Part shown: positions 37,640 to 46,717 of the stretch, one piece after another
Layout of the letters: every line of letters starts with the position of its first letter
Numbering within the stretch: position 1 is the stretch's first letter
NCBI GenBank assembly: GCA_963792675.1
Contig: CAWBWT010000002.1
Span: forward strand, 62,001-126,000
Length of the DNA stretch: 64,000 nucleotides
From: JBBROS01 sp963792675
GTDB taxonomy: Bacteria; Pseudomonadota; Alphaproteobacteria; Acetobacterales; Acetobacteraceae
Direction of reading: 5' to 3'
Notes under the pieces: generated by a model
What the model was told of the DNA's origin: nothing
Seen by the model: only the letters and a program-made list of their open reading frames with translations
Database searches by the model: none
Position numbers and translations under genes: made by a program

Positions 37640-39441
37640 CAACGCTCCCCCTCGCCGCACCGGTCACGCTGCAGGTGCCGCAGGCAAGGGCCTGGCGCGG
37701 GCTGCCGTCGCTGGCGCTCGCGATCGTCGTCGTGCTGCTGGCGTCCACTCTGGCACCGACGTCCGGCTACATCCTCAACATCGTCATGCAGGCGGCGACC
37801 TACGCCATCGGCGTTGCCGGCCTCGTGGTCGTGCTGGGCTATTGCGGCCAGATCTCACTGGCGCAGGCGGCGTTCTTCGGGCTCGGCGCGTATGGCGTCG
37901 GTCTCGGCGCCACCGATTTCGGCCTGCCCTTCGTCGTTGCGCTGCTGCTCGGCGTCGTGGTCGCGACGGCGTTCGGAGTAGCGCTCGGCCTCGCCTCCCT
38001 GCGGCTGGGCGGCCACTACCTCGCCATGGTCACCATCAGCTTCCAGCAGATCCTGACCTTGGTGCTGAACAACTGGGGCAGTCTCACGCACGGGCCGGAC
38101 GGTGTGAAGTCGATCCCCCGCCCCAGCCTGCCGGGGATCGACCTGCAGCGCGGGGACCACTACCTCGCCCTTTGCCTGGTCGCGCTGATGGTCGTCACCT
38201 GGTACGCGTGGCGGCTCAAGACCAGCCGGCTCGGCCGCGCCATGCAGGCGGTACGCGACAACGAGATCGCCGCCAGCACCTGCGGCATCGATATCTTCCG
38301 CACCAAAGTGCTGGCGTTCGGCATCAGCGCCATGCTGGGCGGCCTCGGCGGTGGGCTGTTCGCCGGCGCCTTCGCCTATGTCAGCCCGGACCAGTTCACC
38401 TTCGGCGAAAGCATCGTGCTGCTGACGATGGCGCTGCTGGGCGGGGTGCAGTCGCCGTTCGGCGCGCTGCTCGGCACCACGTTGCTGGTACTGCTGCCGG
38501 AGTGGCTGCGCTTCCTGCGCCAGGTCTACCTCGCCGTATACGGCGCCGCGGTCATCCTGATCATGGTGTTCTTGCCGGACGGCGTTTGGGGCTACGTCGC
38601 GAACCGCCTGCGCCGCGCCAAGCCGATCGATGCGGCCGTTCCGCCGCTGCCGCTGCTGGCGCAGACCGGCGCCCCCTCCACCGAGGTCGCGCTCGACATC
38701 AAGGGACTGGCGAAGCATTTCGGCGGCCTCAAGGCGCTCGACGGCGTCGACATGGCGGTGCGGCGGGGAACGGTGCACGCGCTGATCGGCCCCAACGGCT
38801 CGGGCAAGACCACCTTCATCAACGTCACAACCGGGCTGTATCGGCCGACCGCCGGGCAGATCAGCTTGGCCGGACGCGACGTCACTGGCACGGCGCCGCA
38901 CGAACGGACCCAGCAGGGGCTGGCGCGCACCTACCAGAACATCCGCGTGTTCAAAGGCATGACGGTGCTGGAGAACGTCATGGTCGGCGCCGAGCGGCCC
39001 GGCAACGACGTCATGGTCAAGGCAGGCGCCGAAGCCGCCGCCAACGTCGTGGCGCGGGCGCTCGCGGCGCTCGACTTCGTCGGCCTGCGCAGCGACGCGA
39101 ACCGCATGGTCGGCACCTTGTCGTACGGGCACCAGCGCTACGTCGAGATCGCCCGCGCCCTGGCCGGAAGCCCGCACGTGCTGCTGCTGGACGAGCCCGC
39201 GGCCGGGCTCAACATGACCGAGAAGCATGAGCTCGGCCTGCTGCTGCGCCGGCTCAAGGGCCACGGACTGACGATCCTGATCGTCGACCACGACATGAAC
39301 CTGGTCGAGCAGGTGGCGGACCATATCACCGTGCTCAACTTCGGCCGGCGCATCGCCGACGGCGCGCCCCGCGACGTGCTGTCCCACCCCGACGTTATTG
39401 CCGCCTATCTGGGGGAGCCGAGGCAAGATGCCGCTGCTTGA
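37636..39441 (+). CDS. LivM-LivG fusion: ABC permease joined to ATP-binding domain
   Basis: A 601-residue single polypeptide. Residues 15-330 are a LivM-type permease with about nine helices and the signature GYCGQISLAQAAFFGLGAYG; the ATPase-contact loop is RAMQAVRDNEIAASTCGIDI. Residues 355-595 are a LivG-type ATPase: Walker A GPNGSGKT, signature region GTLSYGHQRYVEIARAL, Walker B VLLLDEPAAGLN, switch DHDMNLVEQVADHITVLNFG. No stop or start separates the halves; the linker is a Pro/Ala stretch near 335-350. Fused LivM/LivG forms are known in some HAAT systems. It overlaps livH by four bases and livF by 14. Confidence 0.92.
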   Translation: MTTLPLAAPVTLQVPQARAWRGLPSLALAIVVVLLASTLAPTSGYILNIVMQAATYAIGVAGLVVVLGYCGQISLAQAAFFGLGAYGVGLGATDFGLPFVVALLLGVVVATAFGVALGLASLRLGGHYLAMVTISFQQILTLVLNNWGSLTHGPDGVKSIPRPSLPGIDLQRGDHYLALCLVALMVVTWYAWRLKTSRLGRAMQAVRDNEIAASTCGIDIFRTKVLAFGISAMLGGLGGGLFAGAFAYVSPDQFTFGESIVLLTMALLGGVQSPFGALLGTTLLVLLPEWLRFLRQVYLAVYGAAVILIMVFLPDGVWGYVANRLRRAKPIDAAVPPLPLLAQTGAPSTEVALDIKGLAKHFGGLKALDGVDMAVRRGTVHALIGPNGSGKTTFINVTTGLYRPTAGQISLAGRDVTGTAPHERTQQGLARTYQNIRVFKGMTVLENVMVGAERPGNDVMVKAGAEAAANVVARALAALDFVGLRSDANRMVGTLSYGHQRYVEIARALAGSPHVLLLDEPAAGLNMTEKHELGLLLRRLKGHGLTILIVDHDMNLVEQVADHITVLNFGRRIADGAPRDVLSHPDVIAAYLGEPRQDAAA

Positions 39442-40165
39442 ACTGGCCGGGCTGCACGCCCGCTACGGCGCGGCGGACGTGCTGAAAGGCCTCGACCTGG
39501 TTGTCGAGGAAGGCGAGATCGTCGCCCTGCTCGGCAGCAACGGCGCCGGCAAGAGCACTACCCTGCGCGCCATCAGCGGCCTGGTGCCGAACCTGGCCGG
39601 CACGCTGAGTTTCGCCGGGCACAACCTGGTGGGCATGAAGCCGGAGGCGATCGTGCGCCTGGGCGTCGCCCATGTGCCGGAAGGCCGCCGCGTGTTCCCC
39701 GGGCTGACGGTGCGGGAGAACATCCTCCTCGGCGGCTCCAACCGGCGCGGGGTCGCTCGGCGAGAGCTCGAGCGTGAGACCGACGACATGTTCGGCTTCT
39801 TCCCTGACCTCAAGCGGCTCGAGCACGCGCTCGGCTGGACCCTGTCGGGCGGGCAGTTGCAGATGGTCGCGGTCGCCCGCGGCATGATGGCCAAACCCCG
39901 GCTGCTGCTGCTGGACGAGCCGAGCCTCGGCCTCGCCCCGCTGATCGTGCAGCAGGTGTTTCGGATTGTCGCCGACATCCGCGCCCGCGGCACCACAGTG
40001 CTGCTGGTGGAGCAGAACGCGCATATGGCGCTGTCGGTCGCCGACCGCGGCTACGTGCTCGAGACCGGGTCGCTGCTGGTGAGCGGTAAGCCGGCGGAGT
40101 TGTGGAGCAACCCCGACGTCCGCGCCGCCTACCTAGGCGGCAAGACGGTCGCCGCGGCCGTGTGA
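39428..40165 (+). CDS. livF: HAAT-type ABC transporter ATP-binding protein, LivF type
   Basis: Second ATPase of the importer, 245 residues. Walker A is GSNGAGKST, the signature region is WTLSGGQLQMVAVARGMMAK, and Walker B is LLLLDEPSLGLAPLIVQ; the H-loop position carries Gln (LLVEQNAHMALSVADRGYVL), as usual for LivF. The ATG at 39428 lies within the end of the fused upstream gene, indicating coupling. This completes a full importer with one binding protein. A double hairpin follows the stop. Confidence 0.93.
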   Translation: MPLLELAGLHARYGAADVLKGLDLVVEEGEIVALLGSNGAGKSTTLRAISGLVPNLAGTLSFAGHNLVGMKPEAIVRLGVAHVPEGRRVFPGLTVRENILLGGSNRRGVARRELERETDDMFGFFPDLKRLEHALGWTLSGGQLQMVAVARGMMAKPRLLLLDEPSLGLAPLIVQQVFRIVADIRARGTTVLLVEQNAHMALSVADRGYVLETGSLLVSGKPAELWSNPDVRAAYLGGKTVAAAV

Positions 40166-40172
40166 AGCGGGC

Positions 40173-40215
40173 CTGGGGCCGCCGGCCCCAGCGGAGTTGA
40201 GAGGCAGCGCCTCTC
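40173..40215. terminator. Double hairpin between convergent livF and ABC exporter
   Basis: The first stem is CTGGGGCC/GGCCCCAG (8 bp, loop GCC, 40173-40191). The second is GAGAGGC/GCCTCTC (7 bp, loop AGC, 40199-40215), followed on the plus strand by GCCTTGCTTTCTC. It sits between converging genes and probably terminates both. A similar two-stem unit occurs at 59283-59323, so this may also be a REP-like repeat. Confidence 0.65.
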
Positions 40216-40226
40216 GCCTTGCTTTC

Positions 40227-42083
40227 TCAAGCCGGCGCAAACCCACCCGACTGCCGAGCCCAAGCCCGCGCATAAGCCCCGCCCTGCGCCAGCAGCGCCG
40301 CATGGGTCCCCTGCTCGACGATCCGCCCGGCGTCCAACAGGACCAACCGGTCCATCTTGGCGATCGTCGATAGGCGGTGGGCGATGGCGATCACCGTCCG
40401 GCCCTGCATCAGGTCGTCGAGCTGGTCTTGGATCGCCGCCTCCACCTCGCTGTCGAGGGCCGAGGTGGCCTCGTCCAGCACCAGGATCGGCGCGTCCTTC
40501 AGCACCACCCGGGCAATCGCGATCCGCTGCCGCTGGCCGCCCGACAGCTTCACGCCGCGCTCGCCGACATGGGCGTCGTAGCCGCGGCGGCCATGCCAGT
40601 CCTCGAGCTGACCGATGAACTCGTGCGCATGGGCCCGCCGGGCCGCCGCCTCCACCTCGGCCTGGCTCGCCTCAGGCCGACCATAGCGGATGTTGTCGCG
40701 GATCGACCGGTGCAGCAGGCTGGTGTCCTGGGTCACCATCGCGATCTGCGCCCGCAGGCTTTCCTGGGTCACATCGGCGATGTTCGCGCCGTCGATCAGG
40801 ATGCGGCCGGTCTCGGGGCGGTAGAAGCCGAGCAGCAGGTTGACCAAGGTGGACTTGCCGGCGCCGGACGGGCCGACCAAGCCCACGCGCTCGCCTGGGC
40901 AGATGGCGAGGTTGATGCCGTGCAGCACGCCGCGTTCCGAGCCATAGCCGAACGCCAGGCCCTCGAAGCGCAGCGCACCGCCGGTGACCTGCAGCTCGCG
41001 CGCATCCGGCGCGTCCGGCATGCTGCGCGGCACGGCGATGGAGCGCATGCCGTCCTGCACCATGCCGAGGTTTTCGAAGATCGCCGTGACGCTGCGGCCG
41101 ACCCAACCCGCCATGTTGGTGAGCTGCCACGCGAGCGGAAGCGCCGTCGTGACCGCGGCGAGTGTGATGCGGTCCTCCGACCAAAGATGGACCGCCAGGC
41201 TTGCCATCGCCGCGAGCAGGCTGGCGTTGAGCGCGGCAAGGCACATCACCCAGGCCGTCATCATCCGCGTCTGCGCCCGGTAAGCGACCGTATGTTCGTC
41301 CACCGCCTCCTGCACGAAGTCGTCCTCGTCGCGGGCGCGGGCGAACAGCTTGACGGTGAGGATGTTGGTGTAGGCGTCGACGATGCGCCCGGTCAGCAGC
41401 GACCGCATCTCCGACACGCCGACCGAGCGGGCGCGCAGCCGCGGCACGAACATCCGCAGCAGCAGCGCGTAGGCGAGCAGCCATGCCAGCACGGGGACCG
41501 CCAGGACGGCGTCGATGCGGAACAGCGCGATGCTGGCGCTGGTGCCGTAGACGACGATGTACCAGGCGGCATCGGCGCCGAACACGATCGCCTCGCGCAC
41601 CGCCGGGCCGGACTGCATCACACGGTTGGCGATGCGGCCGGCGAAATCGTGCTGGAAGTAGGCCCAGGATTGGCGGACCACGTGGAAGTGGCTTTGCCAG
41701 CGGATCAGGTTCGACATCCCGGGACTGATAGCCTGGTTGATCGTCAGCACCTGCAGCAGCAGCACGCTGGGCCGGGCCACGAACACCACGAGCCCCATCA
41801 GCAGGAACTCGGGCCAGGTCTCGGCCAACAAGGTGGCCGGGGCGTGCGTCGAGAGCAGCCCGGTAACTCGGCCGATACACAGCGGGATCGACGTATCGAG
41901 CACCGCGACCAGGAACCCGCCGAGGAAGAGCCGGACGATCAGGCCGCGCATCTGGCCTGTGAAGTAGCGCACGAAGCCTGCAAGGGTCGCCGGGGGCGTC
42001 GCGTCCGGCACTGGTCCGGTCGGCTCCACCAAGGTCTCGAAATGCCGGAAAAGCCCGCCCGCGATCATACTGCTGGCCTGCAC
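40227..42083 (-). CDS. ABC exporter-type half transporter (permease fused to ATPase)
   Basis: A 618-residue export-type ABC protein. Residues 40-345 form the six-helix membrane domain; residues 370-610 are the ATPase with Walker A GPSGAGKST, Q-loop MVTQDTSLLHRSIRDNIRYG, signature VKLSGGQRQRIAIARVVL, Walker B ILVLDEATSALDSEVE and H-loop IAIAHRLSTIAKMDRLVLLD. All catalytic residues are present. It is likely a homodimer that exports lipids, drugs or peptides; the substrate is unknown. It stands alone between the first Liv operon (convergent) and the Mfd-like gene (same strand, 72 bases upstream). Confidence 0.9.
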   Translation of the reverse strand: MQASSMIAGGLFRHFETLVEPTGPVPDATPPATLAGFVRYFTGQMRGLIVRLFLGGFLVAVLDTSIPLCIGRVTGLLSTHAPATLLAETWPEFLLMGLVVFVARPSVLLLQVLTINQAISPGMSNLIRWQSHFHVVRQSWAYFQHDFAGRIANRVMQSGPAVREAIVFGADAAWYIVVYGTSASIALFRIDAVLAVPVLAWLLAYALLLRMFVPRLRARSVGVSEMRSLLTGRIVDAYTNILTVKLFARARDEDDFVQEAVDEHTVAYRAQTRMMTAWVMCLAALNASLLAAMASLAVHLWSEDRITLAAVTTALPLAWQLTNMAGWVGRSVTAIFENLGMVQDGMRSIAVPRSMPDAPDARELQVTGGALRFEGLAFGYGSERGVLHGINLAICPGERVGLVGPSGAGKSTLVNLLLGFYRPETGRILIDGANIADVTQESLRAQIAMVTQDTSLLHRSIRDNIRYGRPEASQAEVEAAARRAHAHEFIGQLEDWHGRRGYDAHVGERGVKLSGGQRQRIAIARVVLKDAPILVLDEATSALDSEVEAAIQDQLDDLMQGRTVIAIAHRLSTIAKMDRLVLLDAGRIVEQGTHAALLAQGGAYARAWARQSGGFAPA

Positions 42084-42155
42084 CCGGCGTCCGGTGCGGT
42101 CAACCGATGATTAGCATGACGGAAGATCCCGGGATCGTGCCCGCGGATCCGTCCC

Positions 42156-45100
42156 TCACACGTCGGCCACCGCTCCCAGATGCTGCAGCACGCCGCGCAG
42201 GCGCTCGGCCGGCGTGCGCTGCCCGACCTGGATCAACACGCGCCGCTCCTTCGCCGTCGCATCCGGGAGCCGCCGTGCGAGCGCCACGGCCGCATCGGCG
42301 TCGGCCAGGGTGAAAGCGGTCGCTTTCGGGCCGGCATCGACCTGGCTCACGCCAGCCGTCACGCACCACGCCCGCAGCCTTGCCTCGTCCAGCAAGCACG
42401 CGGTGGCGGGCGGGGGTTCGCCGAACCGATCCGCCAATTCGGCGGCGAAATCCTCGGCGTCGTCGAGCGTCATGATCCGCGACAGTCGCCGATACAGGTC
42501 CAGCCGCAGGTTGCTTTCCGGCACGTAGCCGTCGGGGATGCGGCCCTCGATCTCCAGGTGCAGCGTGGGCGGCGCCGGTTCGGGCGGGCGGCCCTCGATC
42601 CGCGCCAGCTCGCGTGCCAGAAGGCGCTGGTACAGCTCCGTGCCGATCGCATGCACATGCCCGGCCTGGACGTTGCCGAACAGGTCACCGGCGCCGCGCG
42701 TATCCAGGTCGGCGGCGGCGATGCTGACGCCAGCGCCCAGGCCCTCCATCGTTTCGAGCGTGCGAAGGCGGCGCGCGGTCGGGCCGCCCAGCTGCAGGCC
42801 GGGGTCGGTCAGCACATAGGCCATGCCGCGCCGCACGCCGCGCCCGACCCGCCCGCGCATTTGATGCAGCTGCGCCAAACCGAACCGATGCGGCCCGGTG
42901 ATCAGGATCGTGTTGGCGCGCGGGATGTCGAGCCCGGCTTCGATGATGTTGGTGGCGAGCAGCACATCGGCGTCGCCGCCGGTAAACCCCGCCACCAACT
43001 CCTCCAGCCGCTCCGGCTTCAACTTGCCGTGCGCCACGGCCAGCGACAGGTTCGGCAGCCAGCGTCGGATCTGCGCTTCGAGCGGCGCCAAGTCCTCGAT
43101 CCGCGGGGCGACCACGAAGCTCTGGCCGCCGCGGCCATGCTCGCGGCCCAAGGCCTCGCGCACGATCGCCTCGCTCCAGGGCAGCAGGAAGGTGCGCGTC
43201 GGCTGCCGCCGCACCGGCGGGGTGGCGATCACGCTGACGTCGCGCAGCCCGACCATGGCCGACTGCAGCGTGCGCGGGATCGGCGTCGCCGTCATGACCA
43301 GCGTGTGCACTGTGCCCCGGCCGGATTTCAACGCGGCCAGCTTGCGCTTGTCGGCGTCGCCGAAGCGCTGCTCCTCGTCGATCACCACCAAGCCGAGCCG
43401 CTTGAACCGCACCTTGTCCGACGCGATCGCCTGCGTCCCGACCACGACGCCGATGCTGCCATCGGCGAGCCCCTCCCGGACCGTCGCCGCACCGGCCCCG
43501 GCCGCGCCGCGCAACAGCGGCTCCACTCTCAGCCCGGTTCCGGCCAGGCGCCGGCGGAAGGTCTCGAGATGCTGTCGCGCCAGCACAGTGGTCGGCGCCA
43601 CGATCGCGACCTGGTAACCCGCCAGCGCGGCCGCCGCGGCGGCACGCAACGCGACCTCCGTTTTCCCGAAGCCGACGTCGCCGCACACCAGGCGGTCCAT
43701 CGGCCGGCCGGCGGCTAGGTCGGCCAGGACCGCCTCGATGGCCGCGTCCTGGTCGGGGGTTGGCGGGTAAGGGAAGCGCTCGACCACGCGCGTATAGGCC
43801 GGGGACGGCTCGATCGTCGGCGCTTTGGTGTTCGCGCGCCGGGTCGCGGCCGCGGCGAGAGCCTCGGCCGTCTCGATCACCTGCGCCTCGATCTCGTCCC
43901 GGCGCCGGTGCCACGCGTCCCCATGCAGCCGGTCGAGCGGCACGTGCCCGGCCTCGCTGCCGTAACGCCAAAGCTGCGCCAGGTCGCCGTGGGGAACCAG
44001 TAGCTCGGTGCCTTCGTAGAACTCCAGCGCCAGCCGCTCCTCCTCGCCGACCATTCGCAGCGCCTTGAGGCGGCACACCCCGTGCTCGCCGTGCACGACG
44101 ATATCGGACAAGCGCGGCGGCTCCTCCAGCACCAAGCCGGAGTTGTGCGCCGAGCCGGCCGGGCGTAACAGCCGCGCCGGCGCCGACAGGACATGAACCT
44201 GTCCGCTGGCGAAACCGGGCCCATGCAGGTCGAACGCCAGGGCCGTCACCGCGTCCTTCACGCGCCGGCGCTTTAGCGCAGCCGTGACCTCCGTCACCTG
44301 GCTGTCCGCCGCCAACAAGACGCGCGCGTCCCCGGCGGCACGGATCTGCTTGACCAACTCGCCGAGATCACGCGGCGTCGGCAAGGGCTCGGCCTCGAAC
44401 CCGCCGAACTCGACCGCGTCCCGCTCCGCCAACTCGGACGACACCGATGCCGCCTGCCGGTACAGCGCGTTCGGCCGCGGGATCGCGGCGCCCTGCCCGG
44501 TTACACGGCCGGCCACCACGGCTGCCTGATACGCATCGGCGACCTCGGCCTCGATATCGAGCATGCGGGCCGCGGCGTCCGGGTGCACCACGACCGGCAT
44601 GTCGCCGAGATACTCGAACAAGCCGGACTCGAGCTGGCCGGCCGGCGGCGGGATGATCGGCACGGTCTCGAGCTGCTGCTCGGCCTCGTCCGGGTTGGCA
44701 ATGCGGTCGGCCGCAGCCTCCACCTGTTCGGGCGGCGGCTCCCCCTCGACGACGGGCCGGACGACGAGCCGGTCCAGATCGTCCAGCCGGCGCTGGCTCA
44801 CCGGGTCGAAGTGGTGCAGCCCGGCAACCCGGCTACCCTCGAGCTCAATCCTGGCGGGCAACGCGGTGTCGCCGGGAAACAAGTCGATGACCTGGCCGCG
44901 CATCGCCACTTCGCCGGGCCGGTCCACGTGCTCGTCGACCGCATAGCCGAACTCGGCCAGCCGGTTGCGGACGTCCTCCTCGACCAGTTCGTCGCCGGGC
45001 GCAAAGCTCATCAGCGCGGTGGCCCAATGCGCCGGGGCGGGCACGCGCTGCAGCAGCGCGCGGGCACTGGTCAGCACCAGGCGCGGAAGGTCAGGCGCTT

Positions 45101-45386
45101 CGGCGAGGCGGGCGAGTGCGCGCACGCGTTGCCCAACCACGGCTGGCGACGGGGCGACACGGTCGTATGGCAGCGTGTCCCAGGCCGGCAGGGTCAGAAT
45201 TTCGAGATCCGGCCGAAACGCGCCCGCCATTGCGGCAAGCTGCTCGAGGCGCGACCCGGTCGCGTCCACGAACAACAGGGCGCGCCCGGCGGCGGCCTCG
45301 GCCAAGGCATATGCGAGGGCGGAGTCCGGCTTGTCAGGCAGCGTCGTCTTGGAGCGGGCGTTCCGTTTGGCGGCGGCTGTCGACAC
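42156..45386 (-). CDS. mfd: Mfd-like transcription-repair coupling factor / DEAD-box translocase
   Basis: A 1076-residue superfamily 2 translocase with Mfd layout. The UvrB-like N-terminal module is at 20-330 (TLPAWDTLPYDRVAPS). The RNA-polymerase-interacting domain is near 425-495 (VVHGEHGVCRLKALR). The helicase core has Walker A GDVGFGKTE at 569-577, DEEQ at 670-673, TATPIPRTLQSAM, and motif VI QMRGRVGRG. A C-terminal D7/TRCF domain follows. It displaces stalled RNA polymerase and recruits UvrA in canonical cases. It is shorter than typical Mfd (about 1150). Its RID sequence departs from the usual VHxDHGIG, so it may be a paralogue of the main Mfd. The symbol is therefore tentative. Confidence 0.78.
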   Translation of the reverse strand: MSTAAAKRNARSKTTLPDKPDSALAYALAEAAAGRALLFVDATGSRLEQLAAMAGAFRPDLEILTLPAWDTLPYDRVAPSPAVVGQRVRALARLAEAPDLPRLVLTSARALLQRVPAPAHWATALMSFAPGDELVEEDVRNRLAEFGYAVDEHVDRPGEVAMRGQVIDLFPGDTALPARIELEGSRVAGLHHFDPVSQRRLDDLDRLVVRPVVEGEPPPEQVEAAADRIANPDEAEQQLETVPIIPPPAGQLESGLFEYLGDMPVVVHPDAAARMLDIEAEVADAYQAAVVAGRVTGQGAAIPRPNALYRQAASVSSELAERDAVEFGGFEAEPLPTPRDLGELVKQIRAAGDARVLLAADSQVTEVTAALKRRRVKDAVTALAFDLHGPGFASGQVHVLSAPARLLRPAGSAHNSGLVLEEPPRLSDIVVHGEHGVCRLKALRMVGEEERLALEFYEGTELLVPHGDLAQLWRYGSEAGHVPLDRLHGDAWHRRRDEIEAQVIETAEALAAAATRRANTKAPTIEPSPAYTRVVERFPYPPTPDQDAAIEAVLADLAAGRPMDRLVCGDVGFGKTEVALRAAAAAALAGYQVAIVAPTTVLARQHLETFRRRLAGTGLRVEPLLRGAAGAGAATVREGLADGSIGVVVGTQAIASDKVRFKRLGLVVIDEEQRFGDADKRKLAALKSGRGTVHTLVMTATPIPRTLQSAMVGLRDVSVIATPPVRRQPTRTFLLPWSEAIVREALGREHGRGGQSFVVAPRIEDLAPLEAQIRRWLPNLSLAVAHGKLKPERLEELVAGFTGGDADVLLATNIIEAGLDIPRANTILITGPHRFGLAQLHQMRGRVGRGVRRGMAYVLTDPGLQLGGPTARRLRTLETMEGLGAGVSIAAADLDTRGAGDLFGNVQAGHVHAIGTELYQRLLARELARIEGRPPEPAPPTLHLEIEGRIPDGYVPESNLRLDLYRRLSRIMTLDDAEDFAAELADRFGEPPPATACLLDEARLRAWCVTAGVSQVDAGPKATAFTLADADAAVALARRLPDATAKERRVLIQVGQRTPAERLRGVLQHLGAVADV

Positions 45387-45543
45387 GATGGCGCATTCCG
45401 GCTTCGATGCACCGAATCATCGCCGCAGCAGCCACCGCGTTGCCTGGCGTCCGCTTGACATAATTCTGACCGGGCGCAGGCCTTGCGGAACGCCGGCACG
45501 CACCGGTTGAGTTGGGTTCCCGGCCCTGCGAAGCCGGACGCCT

Positions 45544-46643
45544 TTACTCGATCAGGCCGGCTGCCTTCATCGCCTTCTGAAACAGGGCACCCGGCCCCGG
45601 AACCGCCGCCAGCGCCGGCGCGATCGGCGCCCGCTTGGCGGCCGGCATCGCGCCCGCCGACCGCGACGCCTGGGTCAGCAGCCCCCAGGACCGCGCTAGG
45701 TGCCAGGTCGACGCGACCTCGCCCGCCAGCATGAACGGCCCGGCCGAACCGACCGCAACGTCGGCGTCGTCGCCGCCCACCACGATCGGCGTGCCGTGGC
45801 CCATGCCGGGCACGGTCCACAACTCCAGCGCGGGATACCCGGCGCGCAGCCAAGCCCGGTGCTCCGCGCCGTCCCGGCGTCTCGACCAGGTCCGGCCGCT
45901 CCGGGAGGCCCAGGACATCGCGCCACTGCGCCGCAAGCTGGTCGGCATTGCCGGCGCTGACGGTGTCGTCGGCGCTGCCATGCCAGATCTGCACCGCGGG
46001 CCAGGCACCGCGAAACGGCGTCGCCGCCCGCACCAGATCGCCCCAGGCGGACGCCGTCCGCCCGCGCGGCTGATGCATCGCCGACATCGCTTCCATCATG
46101 TTCGACGCGGCGCCATACGGCAGGCCGGCGATGATGCCGCCGCCGGCATACAGGCCGGGCGCGGTTGCCAGCATCGCCGCCGCCATCGCGCCGCCCGCGG
46201 ACAGCCCGGTGATGAACACCCGGTGCCGGTCGATGCCGTGCGCCGCGATCACCTGCTCCGTCAGCTGCCGGATCGACTCGGCCTCGCCATGGCCGGCGGT
46301 CACGTCCTCGCGGTTGAACCAGTTGAAGCAGACCGAGCCGTTGTTGGCACGCTGCTGCTCCGGGAACAGCAGCGCGAAGCCGTGCCGCTCGGCCAAAGTG
46401 GACCAGCCGGAGCCGTAATCGTACGCCGCCGCGTTCTGGGAGCAGCCGTGCAGCACAACCACCAGCGGAGCGCCGGGCGGCAAGCCCGGGGGCACGTAGG
46501 TCAACGCCCGCAGCTCGCCGGGATTGCTGCCGGACGGGGCGATGACCTTCAGCCGCATCGACTCGGCAAGGTTGACCATGGCGCCGTCCCGCATTTGCCG
46601 AAGACGGTTCAGGTTCAGAATGTTTTCGCCGAGACTGGGCATA
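45544..46643 (-). pseudogene. PHB-depolymerase-family esterase, interrupted by one frameshift
   Basis: Frame-corrected length is about 367 residues. The intact first part has PLVVVLHGCSQNAAAYDYGS, then ERHGFALLFPEQQ, NGSVCFNWFN and the serine-hydrolase nucleophile box GLSAGGAMAAAML, all typical of the Esterase_PHB family that cleaves polyhydroxybutyrate or related esters. Near 45870-45890 a net +1 shift separates DLVETPGRR from the true continuation DGAEHRAWLRAGYPALELW, which carries the catalytic His region (VPGMGHGTPI). The ATG at 46643 follows GGAGGGCAATGCT. No signal peptide is seen, so an intracellular role in PHB use is possible. The break may be a sequencing error. Confidence 0.8.
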
Positions 46644-46717
46644 GCATTGCCCTCCATGTCGCTGAACATATTGAATGGTGCACTGCAGCATACAGCGCAA
46701 GCACAAAGCGACAGTTC

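Noticed and set aside
37855..39426. Long open frame antisense to the LivM-LivG fusion
   Set aside because: Shadow of a GC-rich gene; translation is His/Arg/Gln-rich without motifs.
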